Below are positions 27,048-35,188 of a stretch of DNA of 64,000 nt, piece by piece; within the stretch, counting starts at the first letter, position 1, and every line of letters starts with the position of its first letter. This DNA is from Mucilaginibacter sabulilitoris. Its GTDB lineage: Bacteria; Bacteroidota; Bacteroidia; Sphingobacteriales; Sphingobacteriaceae. Under the pieces are notes generated by a model. It searched no databases. It saw nothing but the letters and a program-made list of their open reading frames with translations, and was not told the origin of the DNA. The translations under genes were made by a program, and so were the position numbers. The DNA is taken from assembly GCF_034262375.1 (NCBI RefSeq), contig NZ_CP139558.1, positions 6,696,001-6,760,000 on the forward strand, given 5' to 3'.

Positions 27048-27162
27048 TTTTTGGTTTTTGATTGTTTTCACTTGATTATTTATGGTTATTGTTGTTTGGT
27101 AGTATTACACTGTGGTAAGTGTTTACCCTTACTGTGTTTGTAGAAATAACTGTTTGTGATTG

Positions 27163-28227
27163 TTAGAAAAGCACCTGTATACCGGCAGTGTAGCCAAAAT
27201 AAAATCCGTAAAGGTCACGACCGTTGTTTCTGCGCCAGCTGGAAACATAGTGTTCCGTAAGCTTCTGGCCTTCGGGGTTATTGGTATTCACGAAGTTGAA
27301 TGACGGGCCGCCAAATAGTTCAACCGAGCGGGTAATTTTAAATGCTGGCATCAACCTGAATGATGATTTTGTATAATCCTCGCCCTTAAAGCTTTCAAGT
27401 CCACTGCTAACCAGCTCAGTATTTAGTCTGAATGACTGAATTGTTAACACATGCGCGCCTATACCTGCTTCCCAGGCATACTTTTCTTTTTTATTGCTGA
27501 AATTATAACCTATGCCGATGATCCCGTAAAGCACTTTCCCCCCCGAACGTAACGTTAACAATGTGGTTTGATGCTCGTCTATGGTTGCAGCTAGACCCTT
27601 TTCGCCGTTTTTTGCCAGGTTAATGATGCCTATTTGAGTACCTGCGCTGTCGGCAATGTTTATAAAGGAGATCTGGGCGCCTTTAACTTTTTTAGCTAAG
27701 TTCATAAAACCGGCAATCTGGGTGCCTTTCATTTCCCGGGCCATATTCATAAAACCGGCCACTTGTACGGATGAAATGTCGCCTCCTTTGTTCAGGAACC
27801 CGGCTATCTGGGCGCCGCTGCCATTGCCCGAGATATTGGAAAAACCCGCAACGGCTACGCCTTTCCCTCCGCCGTACGTATTTATAAAGCCGGCAAACAT
27901 AGCCCCATTGGCAATTTTGCCAATATGGTTTGAAAAGCCAGCCACCTGTACGCCACTGGCATCATTGTGTACAATATTGGCGAAACCGGCTAAGCTAACT
28001 CCTCGCTCGGCCGCGGATACACCTGCTATAAGGTTGAGCGAAAAATTATTGGTATCTCTTGGAGCGCTTGTCCAGTTACTGCTCAGGGGATACACCAATC
28101 CTACGTTTGTTCTGGGGCGTTCTTTATTTTGAGCGTAGATATTGGTGCTTGTAAATACTATTAAAAAAAACGTCCAGATTTTTAAAATAGTTAACAGAAT
28201 ACTGTCTTGGTACAAATTAAAGTTCAT
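27163..28227 (-). CDS. AGxxN-repeat surface protein, paralogue of 22943-24706
   Basis: 354 residues. A signal segment (about 12-32, ending IYAQ) is followed directly by about nine tandem repeats (about 70-210) of the form G-x-Q-[VI]-A-G-F-x-N (e.g. ASGVQVAGFSNHIG, VKGAQISFINIAD), then a C-terminal barrel-like domain (TLRSGGKVLYGIIGIGYNFS ... ELFGGPSFNFVN). It lacks the STN and regulatory domains of its paralogue, but the shared NGEKxLA and RSGGxVLYGxIG blocks show common descent. Likely outer-membrane exposed; function unknown. Confidence 0.75.
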   Translation of the reverse strand: MNFNLYQDSILLTILKIWTFFLIVFTSTNIYAQNKERPRTNVGLVYPLSSNWTSAPRDTNNFSLNLIAGVSAAERGVSLAGFANIVHNDASGVQVAGFSNHIGKIANGAMFAGFINTYGGGKGVAVAGFSNISGNGSGAQIAGFLNKGGDISSVQVAGFMNMAREMKGTQIAGFMNLAKKVKGAQISFINIADSAGTQIGIINLAKNGEKGLAATIDEHQTTLLTLRSGGKVLYGIIGIGYNFSNKKEKYAWEAGIGAHVLTIQSFRLNTELVSSGLESFKGEDYTKSSFRLMPAFKITRSVELFGGPSFNFVNTNNPEGQKLTEHYVSSWRRNNGRDLYGFYFGYTAGIQVLF

Positions 28228-28354
28228 ATATGTATTATTTATTGTGTATTTGCAGCTATAACACGCTGCATGAACTTTACCCTGACTCTGTTTTTAAAAA
28301 ATTTAAACCTGTTGTCCTTATCTTTGATGATATTGGATATTAACCGGGCCAAAC

Positions 28355-28714
28355 ATGGGACACTTATTTGTTAAACGGATATATGAACCCGCTGATAAAG
28401 CAGATGGGATAAGGATATTGATTGACCGCCTGTGGCCCCGCGGAGTGAAAAAGGAACGGGCCCAAATAGACAAGTGGATGAAAGGTGTGGCCCCATCAAC
28501 CGCTTTGCGTAAAGAGTTTCACAGCAACCCACAGGATTGGCCCAAATTTCAGCAGGATTACATAGCAGAGCTCAAAGTGCAGGAAAGCGTTAGGGAGCTG
28601 GTGGAACTAATAAAAGAAAGTGAGGCCGTTACCTTATTGTACGCCGCCAATAACGAACAACAGAACCATGCCCGGGTTCTGAAGCAATTTTTGCAAGGGG
28701 AATTAAAGCAATGA
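28355..28714 (+). CDS. DUF488 family protein
   Basis: 119 residues. The conserved DUF488 core reads VKRIYEPADKADGIRILIDR then LWPRGVKKERAQIDKWMK, with the family AP-S-LRK-F motif (GVAPSTALRKEFHSNPQDWP) and a C-terminal LLYAANNEQQNHARVLKQFL. Cytoplasmic; biochemical role not established. It overlaps the [2Fe-2S] protein gene by four bases (ATGA), so the pair is translationally coupled. Confidence 0.9.
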   Translation: MGHLFVKRIYEPADKADGIRILIDRLWPRGVKKERAQIDKWMKGVAPSTALRKEFHSNPQDWPKFQQDYIAELKVQESVRELVELIKESEAVTLLYAANNEQQNHARVLKQFLQGELKQ

Positions 28715-28998
28715 TGTTTTTTAAACATTACATTGAATTCACCCTGCTGTATAATGACGAATCTTATCGTATAAAAACCTTTAAGGGGGAATATGATGAC
28801 CTGCGCGAACTGATCAACGATCACATACAGCCTCCAAATTTTGGCAGGTGTGACGGGATGGGGCGTTGCGCCACCTGTATGGTAGCGCAACAATCCCGCA
28901 ACTTATCAAACAAAGTCGAAATTAGTTTATCCTGCCAGCTAAGTATAAGTGATGAACTGGCAAATACGGAGATCCGGATACTGCCTTATATTTCATAA
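28711..28998 (+). CDS. [2Fe-2S] ferredoxin-like protein
   Basis: 95 residues. The cluster loop is CDGMGRCATC (C-x5-C-x2-C, about 49-58) with the fourth Cys in LSCQLS (about 76), the plant-type ferredoxin arrangement; the surrounding strands also fit the beta-grasp fold. It is probably a soluble electron carrier. Partner reductase and acceptor are not obvious; the nitrate module begins about 5 kb away but in a separate operon. Ends 19 bases from the convergent ClC gene. Confidence 0.8.
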   Translation: MMFFKHYIEFTLLYNDESYRIKTFKGEYDDLRELINDHIQPPNFGRCDGMGRCATCMVAQQSRNLSNKVEISLSCQLSISDELANTEIRILPYIS

Positions 28999-29017
28999 GC
29001 ACAGTTCCGGAAATGTC

Positions 29018-30904
29018 TTATTTTGTATCGTGGTCAACAGTAACCGTTTTCCTGCCACGAACCAACATTTTCATGCGCTGGCGTTTGAGGGAAATTTTCA
29101 CATAGGGCGACTGCGTTTTATCGGCATCTATTTTAAAGGCCGATATAATATCACGGTATGATAGTATGCCTATTACTTTATGATCTGTAGCCGATAATAC
29201 AGGTAATACTTCTACTTCTGTTTTCGACATGGTCTCCATAGCATAACGCAGGGTATCGGTATTGTTAACAGATGCGTTTACTTCTTTCTTAAGCATTCCT
29301 ACCAAAGCCGACTCAGGATCAAGCTCATTGCTGTAAATATCCGTTAGCTTTAAGGTGCCGCTAAACTCTCCGTCGTTATTAACCATAATAAAATAGTTAT
29401 CGTGGATGTTGTTTGTGTTAACCCAGCTCCTTACATCGGCAATAGTGCTGTTAACATTTATTATGGTGCCCTCATCACTGATCACTTGTGAAACATGCAT
29501 TTTTTGTAGCAGATCAGGTTCAAAAGAATCGGGAGTAAAAATGCCGCGGCGGGCTATCTTTTCGGTCATGATGGTGTTCTCCATCAGGAAAAATGAAACC
29601 ATGTAAGCTGCCGTACAAGCGCCAAGCAAAGGCAGCAAAGCGTGTGATTGCATAGTAGCTTCCAGCGCGAAGGTGATACTGGTCAAATAAGCTCTTGAAG
29701 CTCCCGCAAACATAGCCGACATGCCAATTAATGCCGACATGGGTATATTAACACCTGAATTAGGGAAAAGTATTAATACCAACGTGCCGGTAAGCGCCCC
29801 GGCTGCGCCGCCCATGGTTAATAGTGGCGCCAGCGTACCGCCCGAGGTTCCGCTGCCTAAAGCAATAGCCCATGACAAGAATTTCAAAAACAACAAGCTG
29901 CAAATAAGCGTTAACGGCCATTTGCCCGATAGTAACCCGGTAATATTATCATATCCTACACCAAGCGTATGCGGGGCAAAAATACCAATGATACCTACCG
30001 CTAAACCGCCAATAGCAGGCCACCACATCCAGTGGATAGGTAATTCCTCAAAATAATCCTCAATGATATATACTATTTTGGTAATGCCGAGCGACAAAAA
30101 ACCAATAATGATACCCATAAAGCTGTAAATGCCCAGGGCCAGGTTTGACGGTGTAACCAGATCGGGCATTGGAAACACCGGGCCCGATTCAAACAGCAAA
30201 TGATGCCCTGCCGCGCCTGTGATACAGGCCAGCGCCACAGGTAATATAGACTTAGGAGAAAACTCAAACAATAACAGTTCAATAGCCAGAAACACGGCTG
30301 CTATTGGCGTACCAAAAATGGCCGACATACCCGCCGTTGCGCCGGATGCTAAAATGATCTTACGTTCGTTTGCTGTTATTTTAAACAACTGTCCGAGCGT
30401 TGACCCCAATGCCCCGCCGGTAGCGATGATCGGTCCCTCGGCGCCAAACGGGCCACCTGTACCAATAGCTATAGCTGACGATATGGGTTTTAAAAAGGTA
30501 ATAGACGGTTTGATATTACTATCATTAACCAATATTTGTTCCATAGCTTCCGGGATACCATGCCCCCTTATCGCTTTTGAACCATAAAAGGCCATAATAC
30601 CCACTAACACACCGCCTATTGCCGGAATAACCGCAACCCATATACCCAAGTGATTATTTGCAGGGGAATGAAAGCCAAACTCAAATGATCCGTAAAAGGA
30701 AATATTAGTAACCAGGTTAATAAGGTAAATTAAAATTTTAGCGATAACACTGATGGCCATAGCCACCGTTACCGATAAACACGATATAAAAACTAAACGT
30801 TTTTTTAAAAAACCACTGTTGTTACTGGAATTACCGGCAGGATTTTCCACATTACTTAACGCCGGTGAAATAGGTATCCCTATTTTATTTGTCATTTTTT
30901 TCAT
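29018..30904 (-). CDS. ClC-family anion channel/transporter with CBS pair
   Basis: 628 residues: ten or more ClC membrane helices (about 35-450) and two C-terminal CBS domains (about 470-590). Selectivity motifs: GHGIPE (about 122-127; canonical GSGIP, so Ser is replaced by His), GAEGP (about 166) retaining the gating Glu, and GTLAP (about 370). The gating Glu points to H+/anion exchange as well as channel function. It is divergent from a Crp/Fnr regulator, and a second, distantly related ClC lies beyond it. Chloride is the usual substrate; nitrate is possible given the neighbourhood (inference). Confidence 0.92.
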   Translation of the reverse strand: MKKMTNKIGIPISPALSNVENPAGNSSNNSGFLKKRLVFISCLSVTVAMAISVIAKILIYLINLVTNISFYGSFEFGFHSPANNHLGIWVAVIPAIGGVLVGIMAFYGSKAIRGHGIPEAMEQILVNDSNIKPSITFLKPISSAIAIGTGGPFGAEGPIIATGGALGSTLGQLFKITANERKIILASGATAGMSAIFGTPIAAVFLAIELLLFEFSPKSILPVALACITGAAGHHLLFESGPVFPMPDLVTPSNLALGIYSFMGIIIGFLSLGITKIVYIIEDYFEELPIHWMWWPAIGGLAVGIIGIFAPHTLGVGYDNITGLLSGKWPLTLICSLLFLKFLSWAIALGSGTSGGTLAPLLTMGGAAGALTGTLVLILFPNSGVNIPMSALIGMSAMFAGASRAYLTSITFALEATMQSHALLPLLGACTAAYMVSFFLMENTIMTEKIARRGIFTPDSFEPDLLQKMHVSQVISDEGTIINVNSTIADVRSWVNTNNIHDNYFIMVNNDGEFSGTLKLTDIYSNELDPESALVGMLKKEVNASVNNTDTLRYAMETMSKTEVEVLPVLSATDHKVIGILSYRDIISAFKIDADKTQSPYVKISLKRQRMKMLVRGRKTVTVDHDTK

Positions 30905-31008
30905 TTCCTTTAGCGGCTAACCTATGTTTTACTTATTAAATGGCCGGCCATTTTTTTCAAGTGCAAAATTACAGATAATTAGGATTTAAGTAAAGAAATT
31001 TTTTGTAA

Positions 31009-31030
31009 TTATATTGTACAAACAATATAA
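31009..31030. promoter_or_regulatory. Perfect 9-bp palindrome between ClC and Crp/Fnr genes
   Basis: TTATATTGT (31009-31017), spacer ACAA, ACAATATAA (31022-31030). The form suits a dimeric regulator such as the adjacent Crp/Fnr protein. It lies about 105 bases upstream of the ClC start and 90 bases upstream of the regulator promoter box. A second 8-bp inverted repeat (ATTTTATT/AATAAAAT, 31060-31083) is close by. Confidence 0.5.
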
Positions 31031-31118
31031 AATAATACAAATTTAATTTTTAATGGTGTATTTTATTACAAAAACAATAAAATGACAAAATACAAGTATT
31101 TCAATATTACAAGAATGA

Positions 31119-31126
31119 TACCTTTG
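31119..31126 (+). promoter_or_regulatory. -7 box of the Crp/Fnr gene at 31170
   Basis: TACCTTTG is an exact TAnnTTTG match followed by C, 44 bases before the ATG. The -33 region (GTATTTCAA) is weak, which would suit activation by a bound regulator. Confidence 0.5.
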
Positions 31127-31169
31127 CCCAGGCAAACTATTCAGTAAATACGGCTGTTAACCAACATCT

Positions 31170-31865
31170 ATGACAAAAACCTCACATTCATGCGATCTTA
31201 ATACCTGCTACATGTGCAGAAATTGCATTAACGATTGGATACCCGCTATAGCTACCAATCGCGAAAACTTTACATTAAAAAAAGGGCAGCAATTATTTAA
31301 AGAAGGTGATGCCGTTACCGGCATATACTTTATGTACAAAGGTGTTGTAAAAGTGCATAAGCAATGGGACCAGGAAAAAGACCTGATCCTGCGATTTGCA
31401 AAGCAAGGCGATATCGTGGGGCACCTGGGTCTGGGCGATACTTTAACCTATCCGGTTTCGGCTACAGCTATCGAACCCGGAATTGTTTGCTACGTTAAAA
31501 TGGATTTCTTTGAATCATCATTAAATGTAAACAGTCAGCTCACGTACAAATTGATGAAGTTTTTAGCCAATGAGCTGCAGGAATCAGAGAAACGGATGCG
31601 CAACCTGGCTCACATGCCGGTAAAAGAACGTATAGCTCAGGCATTACTATCGCTCAGAAGCCAATTTGGCTTAAATGAAGCTGGATTTGTTGATATCGAA
31701 CTCACCCGCCAGGATATATCATCCTATGCCAGCGTAGTGTATGAAACTTTTTTTAAGGTAACCCAGGAGTTTATACAAAACAATCTGATTGAACTCGACG
31801 GCAAAAGCTTCAAACTGTTAAATGAGGCCGCTTTAAAAGAAATAACCTTGAGCCGTAAAAAATAG
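31170..31865 (+). CDS. Crp/Fnr-family regulator with N-terminal Cys array
   Basis: 231 residues. The N-terminus carries Cys8, Cys13, Cys16 and Cys19 (C-x4-C-x2-C-x2-C), then a cyclic-nucleotide-binding-type beta-roll (about 32-120: LKKGQQLFKEGDAVTGIYFM) with a further Cys107, the dimer helix (LANELQESEKRMRNLAHMPV) and a Crp HTH (about 165-215: LTRQDISSYASVVYETFFKV). The recognition helix has Lys where Crp/Fnr normally has Arg (YETFFK). It may sense oxygen, NO or redox through a metal or Fe-S centre (inference). It sits between two ClC genes, and a paralogue with identical Cys spacing is at 38178-38876. Confidence 0.9.
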   Translation: MTKTSHSCDLNTCYMCRNCINDWIPAIATNRENFTLKKGQQLFKEGDAVTGIYFMYKGVVKVHKQWDQEKDLILRFAKQGDIVGHLGLGDTLTYPVSATAIEPGIVCYVKMDFFESSLNVNSQLTYKLMKFLANELQESEKRMRNLAHMPVKERIAQALLSLRSQFGLNEAGFVDIELTRQDISSYASVVYETFFKVTQEFIQNNLIELDGKSFKLLNEAALKEITLSRKK

Positions 31866-31935
31866 GAACTCCTCCGAAATCTTTTCTGTATTAGCATTTT
31901 TAAACATCGCATTTAATTAATGCTTAAATTGCGCA

Positions 31936-31941
31936 CGGAGG
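31936..31941 (+). promoter_or_regulatory. Strong Shine-Dalgarno before the second ClC gene
   Basis: CGGAGG lies six bases before the GTG start at 31948. Such a canonical ribosome site is rare in Bacteroidota and supports GTG as the true start codon. Confidence 0.6.
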
Positions 31942-31947
31942 TAAAAA

Positions 31948-33795
31948 GTGAGTAAATACAGCAAATTAAAACGGTTTCATAATTTTTTAAAGTTTCAAAG
32001 AGATTTCAGGGCCAACAGTGTGCAAAAAGTAAAAAGTTATGAAATCATCTTGCTCTGGATACGCAACTATCTTTCACACAGCCACTTTCTTATCTTGTCG
32101 GGTATACTGGTTGGTTGTACCGCTGGTTTGGCGGGGGTAATTTTAAAATTACTGGTACACCATATTCACACCCTCATCACCACTAAATTTCAATTCGAAC
32201 AGCAGATTGTTTTTTATATCATATTCCCGCTATTGGGTATTGTACTCACTACCTTGGTTGTTTTATACATTTATCGTGGCAACGACCGAAAGGGTATTCC
32301 CGCAATTTTGTATGAAATTGCCCAAAACTCCAGCCTGGTTTCCCCGGTAAAAATGTATTCGCAAATTGTACAAAGTGCCATTACAGTGGGCCTTGGCGGG
32401 TCGGCAGGTTTAGAGAGCCCCATCGCCGTAACCGGATCGGCAATCGGCTCCAATTTTGCCCGGACTTATAAGTTGGACTATAAAGACCGCACCCTTTTAT
32501 TGGCGGCCGGTGCTACAGCCGGTATAGCTTCGGCATTTAACGCCCCAATAGCAGGCATGATGTTCGCATTTGAAATATTGCTTACCGGTGTTGTATTTAC
32601 CGATTTTATTCCACTGGTAGTAGCCGCCGTTTGCGGTAGTTTAATATCAAAAGTAATTCTTAATGAAGAGGCCTTGTTTCAATTTGCTACGCGGCATCCA
32701 TTTAATTATAAAAACATACCATTTTATATAGTACTCGGAATAATTTGCGGCTTTTATGCCCGGTACTTTGTAGTAATATCCCAATGGGTTGAACACCAGT
32801 TTAAACATTCAAAAAGAAGTCGTCTGCAAAAAGCGGTAATTGCGGGCTCTTTGCTTTCGTTGCTATGTGTTTTGTTCCCCCCATTATTTGGAGAAGGTTA
32901 TACAACGGTTAAAGGCTGGGCCACCGGGCAGATAGAGGCTATTATGGCGGTTAGCTTTTTTAAGTACTTCACTTTTCGGCAATGGTTTATTCTGTTGTTT
33001 TTAGGATTTATTTGTCTCTTAAAAGCCTTTGCTACCTCACTTACCATTTTCGGGGGCGGCAACGGCGGTAATTTTGCACCGGCCCTGTTTGCCGGCGGAA
33101 CGCTGGGCTTTTTTGTTGCTACGCTATGCACCCAGTTAGGCATCACTGATGTGCCTGTAACCAATATGGTAATTGTTGGCATGGCCGGGGTAACCAGCGG
33201 TGTATTATATGCGCCGCTAACCGCCATATTTCTGATAGCCGAGGCAAGCACAGGTTATGACCTGTTTATACCGCTCATGATTGTTTCGGTAACCTCGTTT
33301 CTGATTGCCAAACGCTTTTCGGCCATATCGCCTGATTTAAAATTACTGGCTCAGGAGGGCAAGATATTTACCCGCGAACATGACCAAAATCTGTTATCGT
33401 TGTTGCATGCCCCCGAACTGATTGAAAAAAACATACAGGAAATTAATATCAACGCCTCCTTTGGCGAACTGATAGACCTGATAAAAGTTGGAAAAAGAAA
33501 TTTCCTGGCGGTAACCAATGACGATCACCTGCTAGAGGGCATCATCAGGCTTGATGACATCAGGCCAGTGATGTTTAATAAGGACCAGTATGAGGATCTA
33601 AATGTTCAAAAAGTAATGATCTCGCCCCCAGCCTTGATAAATTCAACTGATGATGTAAGACTGATCATTAAAAAATTTGACGAAACCAGCACATGGAACC
33701 TCCCGGTTGTTGATGACAGAAAGTTTATAGGTTTCATCTCCAAATCGAGCATATTAAACCGTTACCGCGAATTGCTCAAAGAATATTCAGGATAA
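31948..33795 (+). CDS. ClC-family anion channel/transporter with CBS pair
   Basis: 615 residues, GTG start supported by a Shine-Dalgarno. ClC core at about 48-450, two CBS domains at about 480-610. Selectivity motifs: RKGIP (about 113-117; canonical GSGIP, so Gly-Ser become Arg-Lys), GLESP (about 155) keeping the gating Glu, and GNFAP (about 375) in a GGGNGGNFAPALFAGGTLG loop. It is clearly a different ClC subfamily from the one at 29018. The Crp/Fnr gene ends 83 bases upstream on the same strand, so co-transcription is possible. Confidence 0.92.
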   Translation: MSKYSKLKRFHNFLKFQRDFRANSVQKVKSYEIILLWIRNYLSHSHFLILSGILVGCTAGLAGVILKLLVHHIHTLITTKFQFEQQIVFYIIFPLLGIVLTTLVVLYIYRGNDRKGIPAILYEIAQNSSLVSPVKMYSQIVQSAITVGLGGSAGLESPIAVTGSAIGSNFARTYKLDYKDRTLLLAAGATAGIASAFNAPIAGMMFAFEILLTGVVFTDFIPLVVAAVCGSLISKVILNEEALFQFATRHPFNYKNIPFYIVLGIICGFYARYFVVISQWVEHQFKHSKRSRLQKAVIAGSLLSLLCVLFPPLFGEGYTTVKGWATGQIEAIMAVSFFKYFTFRQWFILLFLGFICLLKAFATSLTIFGGGNGGNFAPALFAGGTLGFFVATLCTQLGITDVPVTNMVIVGMAGVTSGVLYAPLTAIFLIAEASTGYDLFIPLMIVSVTSFLIAKRFSAISPDLKLLAQEGKIFTREHDQNLLSLLHAPELIEKNIQEININASFGELIDLIKVGKRNFLAVTNDDHLLEGIIRLDDIRPVMFNKDQYEDLNVQKVMISPPALINSTDDVRLIIKKFDETSTWNLPVVDDRKFIGFISKSSILNRYRELLKEYSG

Positions 33796-33797
33796 AT

Positions 33798-34157
33798 TTA
33801 ACTGGCCTGCTTGCTCAATAACGGATTTGGATAATTATCACTTTGATCTTCGGCTACGTTATCCAAACACACAAAATCTTTTTCAATTAATAAATAAAGC
33901 GGACCATTGGTTTCCTCAAATCCAACCCTGTCAGTAGCTGCCCAATCCCCGGCCATTTGTTTAGGCATAAAAAGTGTGATCTTATTATCATCAAAACTGG
34001 CAGATAACCTGCCTTCATCATAAAGCTGCAACGCATAAACAAGCTCACCTGTGCCAAAAATGGTTTTTTCTTCCAGATAACCCTCACTTGAAAAACGTTC
34101 AACATCCGTTTTGGTAAGCCGGTACCGTAATGAGTTACCTTTAATCCTTATTTTCAT
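33798..34157 (-). CDS. Hypothetical protein, DUF7009-like
   Basis: 119 residues, acidic and soluble, beginning MKIRIKGNSLRYRLTKTDVE with a later GETNGPLYLLIEKDFVCLD-like ending. I recall related short proteins near siroheme and nitrate genes in Bacteroidota, but no function is known to me. No catalytic motif seen. It lies 22 bases downstream of the siroheme methyltransferase gene on the same strand, so it is probably in the same transcript, and two bases from the convergent ClC stop. Confidence 0.7.
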   Translation of the reverse strand: MKIRIKGNSLRYRLTKTDVERFSSEGYLEEKTIFGTGELVYALQLYDEGRLSASFDDNKITLFMPKQMAGDWAATDRVGFEETNGPLYLLIEKDFVCLDNVAEDQSDNYPNPLLSKQAS

Positions 34158-34179
34158 ATCCTATATATATGGTGTATAA

Positions 34180-34908
34180 TTATGCAGATAAACCTGCAAC
34201 CTCTCCTATAATAATAATTGCCGGGTGAGTTAGCTGTTGCGAATCGGCGATTTTCCGAAGATCCTTAACCAGGCCCCGGACTACCTTTTGTTGCGGTAGT
34301 GATGCGTGCTGAACAATAGCAGCGGGTGTTTCGCCCCTGTTCTGTGATACGTAAGTTTCGGCTATCGAATCAATTTGTTTCATACCCATATAAATTACCA
34401 CGGTGGCATTGCTTTGCATAGCCAGTTTTAAATCGGCAGAAAGGGTGCCATCTTTCTTTGTTCCGGTGATGATCCATACCCCCTCGCTCATGGCCCTGTG
34501 GGTTAAGGGAATATCCAGGAAGCCGGAGGCCTGCATACTACTTATGCCTGGTATATAATGCGTTTTAATACCTTGTTCCCGCGCATACATAATTTCTTCA
34601 AAACCACGGCCAAATATAAAAGGGTCGCCGCCTTTTAGTCTCACCACACTGCCTTTAGTAAAAGCATAGTGTTTTATCATTTCATGAATTGTTTCCTGCG
34701 GAGTATAACTGCCATAAGGATGTTTCCCTACATAAATTTTTTCGCAGTCGGGTTTGGCAATATCAAGCAAGGCCTTATTGGCCAAATTATCATATAATAT
34801 CACATTAGCCTGCTGTAGTATCCTATATCCCTTTACAGTAATCAGTTCCGGGTCGCCAGGACCGGCCCCTAACACAAATAATTCAGGAAATGGAGCTTTG
34901 TTATTCAT
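34180..34908 (-). CDS. cobA: Uroporphyrinogen-III C-methyltransferase (siroheme synthesis)
   Basis: 242 residues. Tetrapyrrole methylase signatures: VLGAGPGDPELITVKGYRIL (about 12-32, family signature 1) and VRLKGGDPFIFGRGFEE (about 85-100, family signature 2), plus GISSMQASGFLDIPLTHR. It methylates uroporphyrinogen III at C2 and C7 using S-adenosylmethionine to give precorrin-2, the precursor of siroheme. NirB, encoded divergently, needs siroheme. There is no fused CysG dehydrogenase/chelatase domain, so the last steps must be encoded elsewhere. Confidence 0.95.
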   Translation of the reverse strand: MNNKAPFPELFVLGAGPGDPELITVKGYRILQQANVILYDNLANKALLDIAKPDCEKIYVGKHPYGSYTPQETIHEMIKHYAFTKGSVVRLKGGDPFIFGRGFEEIMYAREQGIKTHYIPGISSMQASGFLDIPLTHRAMSEGVWIITGTKKDGTLSADLKLAMQSNATVVIYMGMKQIDSIAETYVSQNRGETPAAIVQHASLPQQKVVRGLVKDLRKIADSQQLTHPAIIIIGEVAGLSA

Positions 34909-34975
34909 ATTATAAACTAAAAATTCAATTAAATCTTAATTATCATCAATTATAATCAATTTAAAACACATAAAA

Positions 34976-34989
34976 TTGATTTAAATCAT
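34976..34989. promoter_or_regulatory. FNR-like palindrome between cobA and nirB
   Basis: TTGATTTAAATCAT differs from the FNR consensus TTGAT-N4-ATCAA only at the last base. It lies 68 bases upstream of cobA and 200 bases upstream of nirB. The same core recurs at 39151. Confidence 0.55.
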
Positions 34990-35188
34990 AAAAAACTCTA
35001 AAAAAATCAACATTTGAACCAATAAATATTATCAAAATCATAAAAATTACAAAAATTTCAAATTTAATTGAGTCAAAAAATTGATTTTATGTTTTAATTC
35101 GTTAATATTGTTACCATAATGCTTTAAGGTCGCAACTCAAAAGCGTTTGTAAATACAGTTTTTGCTTTAACATTTAAAAAATTAAGAT

